From NCBI RefSeq assembly GCF_002204745.1, contig NZ_NIRR01000005.1:111908-175907 (forward strand): a stretch of 64,000 nucleotides of DNA, given 5' to 3'. The position numbers and the translations under genes are program-made. This document shows, one piece after another, positions 44,113 through 52,100 of the stretch; within the stretch, counting starts at the first letter, position 1; each line of letters opens with the position of its first letter. Below the pieces are notes generated by a model. That model saw nothing but the letters and a program-made list of their open reading frames with translations. It did not search any database and had not been told where the DNA came from. This stretch comes from Hymenobacter amundsenii (GTDB lineage: Bacteria > Bacteroidota > Bacteroidia > Cytophagales > Hymenobacteraceae).

Positions 44113-44149
44113 GTCATGCAGAGCGAAGTGAAGCCGAAGCATCTCTACC
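44113..44149. repeat. half copy of palindromic repeat family B
   Basis: GTCATGCAGAGCGAAGTGAA and the following CTCTACC end match one arm of the element at 29541-29643; the second arm is missing. Confidence 0.7.
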
Positions 44150-44334
44150 GTAACCACCACTATACCCTACTGAAAGTCTAGGTCTTCTAAACAGGTAGGC
44201 CACCTTTGGGTTTTTTACGCCACCAAATCCTTTCTGCCCCGTGAAGTAATGCCTCATCACCAGGACTACAACCGTTCTACAGCACTTGCCCACCGTGCGC
44301 ATGCTAACTCGTTAGACGTTTACCAGTAATTTGT

Positions 44335-44347
44335 TTAGGACTTACGC
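44335..44347. other. isolated IS-end-like sequence
   Basis: TTAGGACTTACGCA matches the end of the insertion sequence at 63900 for 13-14 bases. There is no transposase nearby; the gap 44150-44442 holds no gene. Confidence 0.4.
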
Positions 44348-44442
44348 ACCTATGGCGCATGTCTGCCTTGTCTACTACATACCGGGCCTCGCCTGTCGGC
44401 CAGGGAGTAAGCCGCTTGCCAGAACGACCATCAGGTTCTCTA

Positions 44443-44853
44443 CTAGTAAGGCAGCTTCTCGCGCAGGGCGCTGTAAGTCCAGGTGCCGGCCAGGGCCGCC
44501 AGAATCATCACGGCAGCCGCGCCTAGGCCGCTTCCTAGCTGGGCAAACAGCGGACCGGGGCAGGCCCCGGTAATGGCCCAGCCCAAGCCGAAGATGAAGC
44601 CGCCAATCCAGATGCCGTGGTTGAATTTCTTGTCGGCAAGCTTGATTTCCTCGCCGTTGATGGATTTCAGGCGGTTGCGCTTGATGAGCTGAATCGAAAT
44701 CATGCCCACCACAATGGCCGAACCGATGACGCCGTACATGTGGAAGGCCTGGAAGCGGAACATCTCCTGAATCCGGAACCAACTGATAACTTCACTTTTG
44801 GTGAGAATGATGCCGAACAAGGTGCCCAGCACCAGGTATTTTAAGTATTTCAT
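44443..44853 (-). CDS. YeeE/YedE-like (DUF6691) sulfur-transport membrane protein
   Basis: 136 residues with four predicted membrane helices. The motif GWAITGACPGPLFAQLGSG contains the conserved Cys of this half of YeeE-type transporters. It pairs with the gene 27 bases upstream; two-gene arrangements of this kind import thiosulfate or related reduced sulfur. Last gene of the sulfur operon. Confidence 0.85.
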   Translation of the reverse strand: MKYLKYLVLGTLFGIILTKSEVISWFRIQEMFRFQAFHMYGVIGSAIVVGMISIQLIKRNRLKSINGEEIKLADKKFNHGIWIGGFIFGLGWAITGACPGPLFAQLGSGLGAAAVMILAALAGTWTYSALREKLPY

Positions 44854-44880
44854 GGGGTTGAGAAACGGGGTCGAAACAGG

Positions 44881-45441
44881 TTAAAACAGCACTGGGTAAA
44901 TCACCCAGGTCATCAGCAGGCCGCCGGCGAAGAAGCCGATAACGGCCACCAGCGAAACCCACTGCAGATTCGAGAGGCCCGAAATGGCGTGGCCCGAGGT
45001 GCAGCCCCCGGCGTAGCGCGTGCCGAAACCCACCAGGAAGCCCCCGAATACCAGGAAAAACCAGCCCTTCCAGTTGGCTAGGTTATCCAGCGAGAATAGC
45101 TCGCGCGGCAGCAGACCCGAGAAGTCGGTCAGGTGCAGCTCAGTTTTGAGGTCCTGAATAGTTTCGGGCGATATTCCCACCACGTCGGGGTGGCCCATCA
45201 GGTGGTAGCCGATAAAGCCGCCCAGCGCCACGCCCAGCACAAACACCAGGTTCCAGATTTCGGCCCGCCAGTTATAAGTCAGGAAGGGAATGCCAGCCGG
45301 CACGCAGGCCGCGCACACGTGGCGCAACGAGGAACTGATACCCAGGGCCTTGTTGCCGATGAGCAACAGGGCCGGCACCGTCAGGCCAATAAGGGGCCCG
45401 GCCACGTACCAGGGCCAGGGCTGTTTCAGAAGTTCAAGCAT
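44881..45441 (-). CDS. YeeE/YedE-like thiosulfate transporter component
   Basis: 186 residues with five or so membrane helices and the motif GTRYAGGCTSGHAISGLSN, with the Cys that handles the sulfane sulfur in YeeE. It acts in the inner membrane with the DUF6691 partner downstream. It lies in an operon with two rhodanese-containing proteins, consistent with import and use or detoxification of reduced sulfur. Confidence 0.88.
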   Translation of the reverse strand: MLELLKQPWPWYVAGPLIGLTVPALLLIGNKALGISSSLRHVCAACVPAGIPFLTYNWRAEIWNLVFVLGVALGGFIGYHLMGHPDVVGISPETIQDLKTELHLTDFSGLLPRELFSLDNLANWKGWFFLVFGGFLVGFGTRYAGGCTSGHAISGLSNLQWVSLVAVIGFFAGGLLMTWVIYPVLF

Positions 45442-45513
45442 GCTATTCAGAGAAGAAAAAAGAGCGTACGGCCCGGCTCAGCGCCTGACGCCCGGAATAA
45501 GAAAATTCAGGAA

Positions 45514-45855
45514 CTACCGCGTGGTCAGCGGCTCGGGCCAGTCGAGCACCCCGCCCAGCAGGTTGCTGACATTGGCAAAGCCGGTTTTTGTGAGCTGCCC
45601 GGCCGCCGTGGCCGAGCGGGCTCCGCTGCGGCAGTACACGTAAGTGGGCGCGTCCTTATCGAGGCTGGCCACGCGCTGGGTAAAGTCGGGCGCGGTGACT
45701 TCGATGTTCACGGCCCCGGACAAATGGCCCTGGGCAAACTCCTCGGGGCGGCGTACATCCACGAGCACCGCGCCGGGCTGGCGCAAGCCCTCGGCGAACT
45801 TGGCGGGCGTGAGGTTGTGGAAGGCGGAGTCAGCAGATTTATTAAAACCAGACAT
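45514..45855 (-). CDS. single-domain rhodanese
   Basis: ATG 45855 (MSGFNKSADSAFHN) is chosen; 113 residues. Rhodanese fold with VLVDVRRPEEFAQGHLSGA and the active Cys in YVYCRSGARSA. It passes sulfane sulfur from persulfide or thiosulfate to an acceptor. It sits between the MBL-rhodanese and the YeeE genes, so it likely serves as sulfur relay in the cytoplasm. Confidence 0.92.
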   Translation of the reverse strand: MSGFNKSADSAFHNLTPAKFAEGLRQPGAVLVDVRRPEEFAQGHLSGAVNIEVTAPDFTQRVASLDKDAPTYVYCRSGARSATAAGQLTKTGFANVSNLLGGVLDWPEPLTTR

Positions 45856-45915
45856 GGCGTGGGATTTTGAAAGGGTAAATGGATGAGTATAACGTTGGGG
45901 TAGCACAAGCTGAAC

Positions 45916-47271
45916 CTAGTGAGCCGCCTCAGTCGTTTGGAAAGACTTCACGGCCTCGCCCAAATCCAGCACTTTGGTGCCGGGCAGGGCGGGGGCCACA
46001 ATGCTGCTGCCCGCCGCCGAGCGGTAGCCGCCGGCGCAATGCACCACCACGGGCTTGCCGGCTGGAATCTCGCCCACCCGCTCGCGCAGCTCGGGCAGCG
46101 GTAGGTTGAGGGCACCGGCAAACAGCGGCTCCGCTTTCACCTCCGAGGCATTGCGGATGTCCACGATGGTGTAGTGCTCGGGGTGGTGGCGGAAGGCCTC
46201 CACGTCTATTGGGGGCAGGGTTTCTTTAGCGGATGGCATACCCACCAGAGCGCCCGCAATCAGCGGCTCGTAGCCAATTTTAGCCGTTTTCTGAATCAAA
46301 TCCGTCAGCGTGGCCTCGTCGGTCGCCAGCAGGTAGAACGACTCCTGCGGCCCCACGATGGAGCCCAGCCAGGTTTCGAACTTGCCGCCCTGCTGAATGT
46401 TAATGGCGCCAGCCACGTGGCCCTTCTTGAACTCGGCTTCGGGGCGCGTGTCTACCACCACTACACCGGCTTCCAGCGTGGCGCCGGGAGCTAGGCGAGG
46501 TACTTTGGCGATGCTGCGGGCAAAGTCGGGCGCACCGGCTTTGTTCAGGTCTACATCGTAGCCGAAGTACTTGGGAATGAACGGCTGGTCGGCCAGCAGC
46601 TCTTGCACGAAGGCCTCCTCCGACTGCGGGCGCAGGGCGTAGTTGCCGGCCTTTTCGGCCCCGATGGTGCTGCTGTTGGCCGAGTTGGTGGCCTTGCTGC
46701 AGAGCGAGCCCGCGCCGTGGGCGGGATACACCAGCACGTCGTCGGCCAGGGGCATGAGCTTCTCGCGGGTGCTGTGATATAGCTGCCGGGCCAGCTCCTC
46801 GCGCTTGGCGGTCAGGGTACCGGCTTTTTCGCGCAGGTCGGGCCGGCCCACGTCGCCGATGAGCAGCGTGTCGCCCGTGAACACGGCCACGTCGTGGCCC
46901 TCGCGGCTGAGCACGGTGCTCACCGAGTCGGGCGAGTGGCCGGGCGTGTTCAGGGCCCGGAAGGTGAGCTTGCCCACCATGAACGACTGGCCCTCGTCGA
47001 ACGCCTCGTGGTCGTATTCAGCTCCCAGCAGCTTGCTGACGCGGATTACCGCGCCGGTTTGCTGCGCAATTTCCAGGTGGCTGCTCACGAAGTCGGCGTG
47101 GGGGTGGGTTTCGAGCACGGCCACAATTTTTGCGTTGTGCTTTTGGGCGAAATCGTAGTAGGGCTGGGGGGCGCGGGCGGGGTCTACGAGCACAATTTCG
47201 CGGGCGCACTCGCTGAGCACTGCGTAGGAGTAGTGGGCGAGGCCTTTATCTTCGAACTGTTCGATTTTCAT
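45916..47271 (-). CDS. MBL-fold persulfide dioxygenase/rhodanese fusion, CstB-like
   Basis: ATG 47271 (MKIEQFEDKGLAHYSY) is preferred; 47283 is an alternative. About 451 residues: an MBL domain (1-245) with the metal motif THPHADFVSSH (His56, His58, Asp60) and GDTLLIGDVGRPDL, a first rhodanese domain (about 265-350) without an active Cys, and a second one (about 365-450) with Cys in VVHCAGGYRSA. This architecture is that of CstB, a non-haem iron enzyme that oxidises persulfide and makes thiosulfate. It is the central enzyme of the operon. Confidence 0.9.
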   Translation of the reverse strand: MKIEQFEDKGLAHYSYAVLSECAREIVLVDPARAPQPYYDFAQKHNAKIVAVLETHPHADFVSSHLEIAQQTGAVIRVSKLLGAEYDHEAFDEGQSFMVGKLTFRALNTPGHSPDSVSTVLSREGHDVAVFTGDTLLIGDVGRPDLREKAGTLTAKREELARQLYHSTREKLMPLADDVLVYPAHGAGSLCSKATNSANSSTIGAEKAGNYALRPQSEEAFVQELLADQPFIPKYFGYDVDLNKAGAPDFARSIAKVPRLAPGATLEAGVVVVDTRPEAEFKKGHVAGAINIQQGGKFETWLGSIVGPQESFYLLATDEATLTDLIQKTAKIGYEPLIAGALVGMPSAKETLPPIDVEAFRHHPEHYTIVDIRNASEVKAEPLFAGALNLPLPELRERVGEIPAGKPVVVHCAGGYRSAAGSSIVAPALPGTKVLDLGEAVKSFQTTEAAH

Positions 47272-47305
47272 GTCGGTAAGCATAAAGAGTGAGAAAGAAG
47301 GCAGG

Positions 47306-48124
47306 TTAGGATTGGTGAAACAGGAGTTCTTTGACGAGAATAAACGTGCCCATGCCCAGCGTGAACCAGCCGAAAGCCGGCTTCAGCTTGGCCCCCGGAA
47401 TGAAGCGGGCCAGGTAGGTGCCCAGCACGATGCCGCCGAGCGCAAAGGCCAGAAAGCCTAGGATAAACGGCCACGCGATGGGCGTGCCTGCGCTCAGGTC
47501 GCCGGTGAATCCGATGAGTGAATTCAGCGCTATAATGGCCAGCGAGGTGCCCACAGCCAGTTTCATGGGCAGGCGCGCGCCCAGCACCAGGGCCGGAATG
47601 ATGAGGAAGCCGCCGCCCGCGCCCACGAAGCCCGTGAGCAGGCCCACCACCAAGCCGATGCCCAGAATGAGGGGGTAGTTGAAGGCGTGCTTCTGGTGCA
47701 ACTCCCCGTCCAGCATCTCCTCCGCCTGCTTGCTGCGAATCATGGAAACGGCCGCGCCCACCATGAGGACGGCGAAGGCCACCAGTACCAGCAAGTCTTT
47801 GGTAAACATGATGCTAGCCACCGTAAAAAGCTCGTGCGGGATGGCCGGCATCAGCACTTTGCGCACCAGAAACACCGACGCCAACGAGGGAACCAGGAAC
47901 ACCAGGGCCGTTTTCAGCGACACCAGCCCCTTGCGGAAGTAGCCCGCCGCGCCCAGCACCGACGTACTGCCCACCACGAACAGCGAGTAGGCCGTGCTCA
48001 GCACCGGGCTCACGCCCATCAGATACACCAGCACGGGCACTGTGAGGATGGAGCCGCCGCCGCCCATGATGCCGAGCGAGAGGCCGATGAAGATGGCGGC
48101 GAAATAGCCGAAGTAATGGAGCAT
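47306..48124 (-). CDS. TauE/SafE-family sulfite/organosulfonate exporter
   Basis: 272 residues with eight to nine membrane helices. Family motifs: GIMGGGGSILTVPVLVYLMG near the N terminus and GFVGAGGGFLIIPALVLGAR in the middle. It likely exports sulfite or thiosulfate produced by the persulfide oxidation. An inverted repeat (48146-48161) lies 22 bases before its start. Confidence 0.9.
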   Translation of the reverse strand: MLHYFGYFAAIFIGLSLGIMGGGGSILTVPVLVYLMGVSPVLSTAYSLFVVGSTSVLGAAGYFRKGLVSLKTALVFLVPSLASVFLVRKVLMPAIPHELFTVASIMFTKDLLVLVAFAVLMVGAAVSMIRSKQAEEMLDGELHQKHAFNYPLILGIGLVVGLLTGFVGAGGGFLIIPALVLGARLPMKLAVGTSLAIIALNSLIGFTGDLSAGTPIAWPFILGFLAFALGGIVLGTYLARFIPGAKLKPAFGWFTLGMGTFILVKELLFHQS

Positions 48125-48145
48125 GAGGAAAATACGTATGAAATT

Positions 48146-48161
48146 ATGAAGGTTTGTTCAT
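48146..48161. promoter_or_regulatory. dyad before tauE, candidate ArsR operator
   Basis: ATGAAGGTTTGTTCAT has ATGAA/TTCAT arms, and its complement shares the half site ATGAACAA with 48531-48538. Confidence 0.5.
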
Positions 48162-48189
48162 GTGTAAAGACAAAAAAAATGCCGGCCCT

Positions 48190-48513
48190 CTACAAAAAGG
48201 TGCAGCCGGCCAGGCACTGAATCACATCTACTACTTCCCGCATTTTGAGCGAATAAAAGATGTTTTTGCCCTCGCGGGTGCTGCTCAGAATGCCCTTGAG
48301 CTTCATACCCGACAGGTGATGCGAGAGCAGGCTCTGCTCCACGCTCAGCTTGTCGCTGATTTCGGTTACCGACAGACTCTCCTGAGCCGCCAGCAGCTGC
48401 ACGATGGCAATGCGGGTAGGGTGGGCCGTGACCTTGAGAATGAAGGCCACCTTTTCCATCTTCTCGATGGAGAGGCCCATATCAACAGCAAGGGTGGAGG
48501 TAGCAGGTAGCAT
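48190..48513 (-). CDS. ArsR-family transcriptional repressor, probable sulfur sensor
   Basis: 107 residues with a winged helix: VTAHPTRIAIVQLLAAQE, VTEISDKLSVEQSLLSHHLSGM and a beta-wing SSTREGKNIFYS. Two Cys (Cys100, Cys104) occur in the last helix (IQCLAGCTFL), where sulfur- or metal-sensing ArsR proteins often carry ligands. It is the first gene of the persulfide operon, and a dyad lies 18 bases before its start, so autoregulation is likely. Thiol sensing is an inference. Confidence 0.88.
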   Translation of the reverse strand: MLPATSTLAVDMGLSIEKMEKVAFILKVTAHPTRIAIVQLLAAQESLSVTEISDKLSVEQSLLSHHLSGMKLKGILSSTREGKNIFYSLKMREVVDVIQCLAGCTFL

Positions 48514-48530
48514 GACGGGAGTAAATATAT

Positions 48531-48546
48531 GAACAACTTGTCATGC
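48531..48546. promoter_or_regulatory. dyad before arsR, candidate operator
   Basis: ATGAACAACTTGTCAT is an imperfect 16-base palindrome, 18 bases upstream of the ArsR start, with the same half site as 48146-48161. Confidence 0.55.
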
Positions 48547-48884
48547 ATACAGCCATAAGCCCCCATAAGTTCATGGCATTCGATAACTTCTTCCGCAGGA
48601 TTTAGGCAAAAGGGAGCCATACGCTTCGCTGTCCTGCGGCTCGCGCTACAAGCATCTGGCTCCCCTTGGCGTAATCCCTATGATGCTCGGCGTGCGGGAA
48701 AAGAAACTGCCTGTGAAGTAGTTGGGATCTGTCAGTATGGCGTGCAGGCGTGCTTCCGCAACAACGACTAGCTCAACGGTCGTGAGCAATGTTAGGAGCT
48801 CGTCTGCATTTTCTATGCACGGGCAGGTGAAATTACATTGGGCTCCTACCTATCTTTGGTCTGTTGATCAATTAGCTACTGCTC
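48547..48884. other. intergenic region with a promoter box
   Basis: No gene found. TATCTTTG at 48851-48858 fits TAnnTTTG and lies 27 bases before the STAS-like gene; no TTG at 19-21 bases upstream. Confidence 0.5.
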
Positions 48885-49301
48885 ATGCCCACCTCTGCCT
48901 CCCGGCTCTACTTCAACAACCCCGTAGGACGGATTATGGAACACCCTGATGGGTATGCTCACCTTATCTACGAGCCCGGCCCCCGCCGGCTAGACTACCT
49001 CCAGGCCTTCCTCACCCATACGGGCCAACTGCTACGCCTGCGGGGCTGGCACAAGCTTTTCGGCGACCAGCGCCTGATGACCCCCTACACGCCCGAGGAA
49101 AGCCAGTGGATTGTCGATTACTGGCTCACGGCCGAGCAGCGCGGCAGCGCAACTATCTACGGGGCCGTGTTGCTGCCCCATGATGTCTTTGCCCGTCTTT
49201 CCGTGAGCCAGGTCATGACCGAAGCCCAGGCCGCCGCCCTCACTTACCGCCTGTTCGACTCGGAGGCAGCAGCCCAGGAATGGCTGCGGCAAGTGCCGTA
49301 A
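48885..49301 (+). CDS. small STAS-like protein 1
   Basis: 138 residues, no signal peptide. The layout (a strand HLIYEPGPRRL, an alpha-helix, KLFGDQRLMTPYTPEES, and a C-terminal FDSEAAAQEWLRQ helix) resembles STAS/SpoIIAA-like proteins. The gene at 49443 has the same size and the same kind of C terminus (FNDLSMAAAWLRSM), so both are probably divergent paralogues. They precede a PAS protein, which suggests signalling, but no phosphorylation site was confirmed. Confidence 0.6.
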   Translation: MPTSASRLYFNNPVGRIMEHPDGYAHLIYEPGPRRLDYLQAFLTHTGQLLRLRGWHKLFGDQRLMTPYTPEESQWIVDYWLTAEQRGSATIYGAVLLPHDVFARLSVSQVMTEAQAAALTYRLFDSEAAAQEWLRQVP

Positions 49302-49442
49302 GGCCTGGCAGCCCACCGGCTGGAAGAGGCTGGTGGAAAGCGGCCGCAACAGCGCCGGGCTAGGTCAGGTCAGGTCTGCCTACGCAGGTCCGGCGCCACC
49401 CCTCGTCAAAGCCACCAGATACCCGCCGAAAACCATCCTGCC

Positions 49443-49841
49443 ATGGCCCAACGCATCCTCCACGAAAGTCCTAACCTCACCATCTCCTTCAGCTACCTCG
49501 ACGATTGGCTCTACCTCGACTGGCACGGCAATCTCGACGATGACAAGGCCATGGCCGGAGCCCTCAAGTTGCTTGAACTGCTGCCCCAGGAGCGCTGTGC
49601 CAAAGTGCTTAACGATAACACCCGCGTCACGGGCCTGTGGGCTGACGCGGCCAAGTGGGGCAGCGACGTGTTTTTTCCGCAGCTCTACGCGGTGGGTTGC
49701 CGCTACTTCTCGTGGGTGCATTCGCCCGAGCGTTACAGCCAGCTTTCGGCCGAGCTAGCCGTACAGCAAACCGCTGCTGGTATTACTTTTATGGCGTTCA
49801 ACGATCTGTCCATGGCAGCCGCATGGCTCCGTAGCATGTAA
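49443..49841 (+). CDS. small STAS-like protein 2
   Basis: 132 residues, with LYLDWHGNLDDDKAMAGALKL, AKVLNDNTRVTGLWADAAKW, PQLYAVGCRYFSWVHSPERY and a terminal helix AAAWLRSM. The central NDNTRV resembles the STAS/SpoIIAA core strand and loop. It is likely a paralogue of the preceding gene and cytoplasmic. A longer frame at 49333 overlaps it in another frame and is not real. Confidence 0.6.
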   Translation: MAQRILHESPNLTISFSYLDDWLYLDWHGNLDDDKAMAGALKLLELLPQERCAKVLNDNTRVTGLWADAAKWGSDVFFPQLYAVGCRYFSWVHSPERYSQLSAELAVQQTAAGITFMAFNDLSMAAAWLRSM

Positions 49842-49937
49842 TCTCCCGTCGCCTGCCTCGTCTTATTTTCGCGCTATGACTCCTCCTCTTCCCGCCCCCG
49901 TACATTCTACTCTCTGTGGCAGCTGCCGGAGCACTAT

Positions 49938-51179
49938 ATGCTGGTAGCACCGGATTTCACTATTCTGGACGCCAGCGACCGGTACCTGACCACCACGCTA
50001 CTGGAGCGCGATGCCATTGTGGGGCGCGACGTGTTTGATGTTTTTCCGCGCGAAGAGCAGAGCGAGTGGCAGGTGCTGTTCAACTCTCTGGAATACGTGC
50101 GCCAGCATGCCACGGCCCACACGATGCCCCGCATCCGCTACGACCTGCAGCGCCCTGCCGGGCAAGGCGGCCTGGAAGAGCGCTACTGGCAAACCACCAA
50201 CTACCCCCAGCTCGACGACCAGGGTCGGCTCCAGTACATTCTGCTCAAAACCGAGGACGTAACCGCTCAGCACCGCGCCGAGCAGCAGGCTACAATCATG
50301 CAGCGCGAACTGCGCGAAAGCCAGGAACGTTCGCGCTTTATTCTCGAGTCGCTGCCCGTTATGGTCTGGACTACCCAGCCCGATGGCGCGGCCGACTACT
50401 TCAACCAGCGCTGGCTCAACTTTACCGGTAAGCCGTTGGCGGCCGAAACAGACTCGGGCTGGCTCGATGGCGTGCACCCCGAAGACCGCGACGGCGCGGC
50501 CAAGGCCTGGCGTGGGGCCTACAAGTCGGGCCAGCCGTACCAGACCGAGTACCGCCTGCGCTGCACCGACGGCGACTACCGCTGGGTGCTGGCCCGCGGT
50601 GTCCCGCGCCACAACGCCGAGGGGGCCATTACCATGTGGGTAGGTTGCAGCATCGATATCCACGACCAGAAGCTGATGGTGCAGGAGCTGTTGCAGGCCA
50701 GCGAAGAGCAGGCCGCCCTTTCCGACCAGGCATACGAGGCCTACCAACTGGCCCAGTCGCAGCGCGAAACCTTTTATGCCCTGTTTCAGCAGGCACCCGC
50801 TCTCATTGCCATTGCCCGGGGGCCGCAGTACGTGTTTGAGTTTGCCAACCCACCCTATCACGAGCTGTTCGCTACCGACGATATCCTCGGCCGCACGGTG
50901 CTCGATGTGGTGCCCGAAGCCGGCGAGCAGGGCTTTATCGCGCTGCTCGACCAGGTTTACGAAACCGGCGAACCCTTCTACGGCAAACAAATGCTGCTGC
51001 AGCTTCATCGCCGCGCCACGGGCCAGATAGAGGAGCGCTACTTTGATTTCAGCTACCAGGCCTTCCGCGAAAATGGACAGATTGTGGGCATTCTCAGTTT
51101 TGCCTTCGACGTGACGGAACTGGTGCAGGCCCAGCACAAACTCGAAACGCTCCTGACTCCGCCCCCCGTTGCTTCTTAA
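49938..51179 (+). CDS. PAS-domain protein without kinase domain
   Basis: 413 residues with three PAS domains: about 1-110 (VAPDFTILDASDRYL; N terminus looks cut), 130-255 (FILESLPVMVWTTQPDG, PEDRDGAAKAW, a PAC motif YRLRCTDGDYRW) and 275-405 (FQQAPALIAIARGPQ...FDVTELV), with a coiled-coil linker. No HisKA, GGDEF or other output domain follows. The reading frame upstream of the ATG remains open and encodes TFYSLWQLPEHY, typical of such proteins, while an ATG at 49876 lies in a different frame (see findings). The protein may sense signals and act on a partner. Confidence 0.85.
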   Translation: MLVAPDFTILDASDRYLTTTLLERDAIVGRDVFDVFPREEQSEWQVLFNSLEYVRQHATAHTMPRIRYDLQRPAGQGGLEERYWQTTNYPQLDDQGRLQYILLKTEDVTAQHRAEQQATIMQRELRESQERSRFILESLPVMVWTTQPDGAADYFNQRWLNFTGKPLAAETDSGWLDGVHPEDRDGAAKAWRGAYKSGQPYQTEYRLRCTDGDYRWVLARGVPRHNAEGAITMWVGCSIDIHDQKLMVQELLQASEEQAALSDQAYEAYQLAQSQRETFYALFQQAPALIAIARGPQYVFEFANPPYHELFATDDILGRTVLDVVPEAGEQGFIALLDQVYETGEPFYGKQMLLQLHRRATGQIEERYFDFSYQAFRENGQIVGILSFAFDVTELVQAQHKLETLLTPPPVAS

Positions 51180-51217
51180 GCAGGTGTGCCGCCTCTTCAT
51201 TGCCCTCTTCCTCCCTC

Positions 51218-51583
51218 ATGGACCTGACCACCCTCGATCTTCAGCAAGCCCGCATTAAGCAGATTCTGTTTAAATCGCAGCTGCGTTCGGTGCTTTATGG
51301 CGTGCGCGAGGCCGATGAGGCCATGTTCTCACTTCAGCGTAACGCGTTGGGCCAGTGGCTGAGCACGGAAGTCAAGCCCCGCTACCCCGACCGCCCCGAA
51401 GTCCAGGAAGCCGAACGCCTGCTGCAGCAACTCCTTGCTATCGGCCGCGAGTTGGCGGCCCAGTACAGCCAGGGCCAGATCGACGAAGCCCGCCGCGGCC
51501 TTACTCGCATCGAGCGAGTGGGAGAAGAGATGGTCGCCGTGCTGCAGCAGCTCAGTTCCCCCTCGCCGAAGCTGGCGTCCTGA
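51218..51583 (+). CDS. degenerate CZB-like helical protein
   Basis: ATG 51218 (MDLTTLDLQQARIKQ) is chosen; 121 residues, all helical. The sequence LGQWLSTEVKPRYPDRPEV and the two flanking long helices resemble the chemoreceptor zinc-binding (CZB) domain, but the Cys and His that bind zinc are absent (NALGQW in place of CxLGxW, no His in the following helix). It lies 38 bases after the PAS protein. Function is unknown; binding to a partner is possible. Confidence 0.5.
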   Translation: MDLTTLDLQQARIKQILFKSQLRSVLYGVREADEAMFSLQRNALGQWLSTEVKPRYPDRPEVQEAERLLQQLLAIGRELAAQYSQGQIDEARRGLTRIERVGEEMVAVLQQLSSPSPKLAS

Positions 51584-52100
51584 CGCTTGGATTGAAGGCC
51601 GCGTCTGGGCCTTGTCGGTCAGCTGCTGCGGCTGCTACTCGGCTATTTACCGGGCATTTTCTTGGACTGCCTGCCGCCGTTCAAACGCATCCATAGCAAT
51701 GGCTCAGGCTTGCGTTTTTTTGGCGACGACCCAGCGGGTACCGGTGGGCCGCCGCCGTAGACCGATCGGAATAGTCGTCTTCATGCCCTTCTGCTTGATT
51801 CTGGGTACTTTCCAAACAGCTTCGCCACTAACTCGGCGCAAGTAACAGCTGCTGATGTATGGTTATTGCACCAAGTTGGTAGTCAGGTTTGGGCGGGTTC
51901 AGGCGGGTAGTCGAGTCGAGCCAATGCCTGAAGCAAAAAATCGTTGTTCTGTGCCTTATGGGCAGCTTCCTGGCCGAGGCTCATTACGGTTGGCTCGCGC
52001 CGTAACAGCATTTGGGTCCGCTTGCGCAGTGCTGAGAGGTTATGCGGGGTATGGTCGCGGCGGCAGCCATCCTGCTTCCGCCTTACGTCTCGTTTGAGTG
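51584..52100. other. gene-free stretch between convergent genes
   Basis: About 515 bases. Short frames here lack any family signature. No strong terminator and no repeat was found. Confidence 0.45.

Noticed and set aside
51600..52097. Frames of 80-136 codons between the CZB-like and RqcH genes
   Set aside because: Overlapping frames with no consistent coding signal or known motif.
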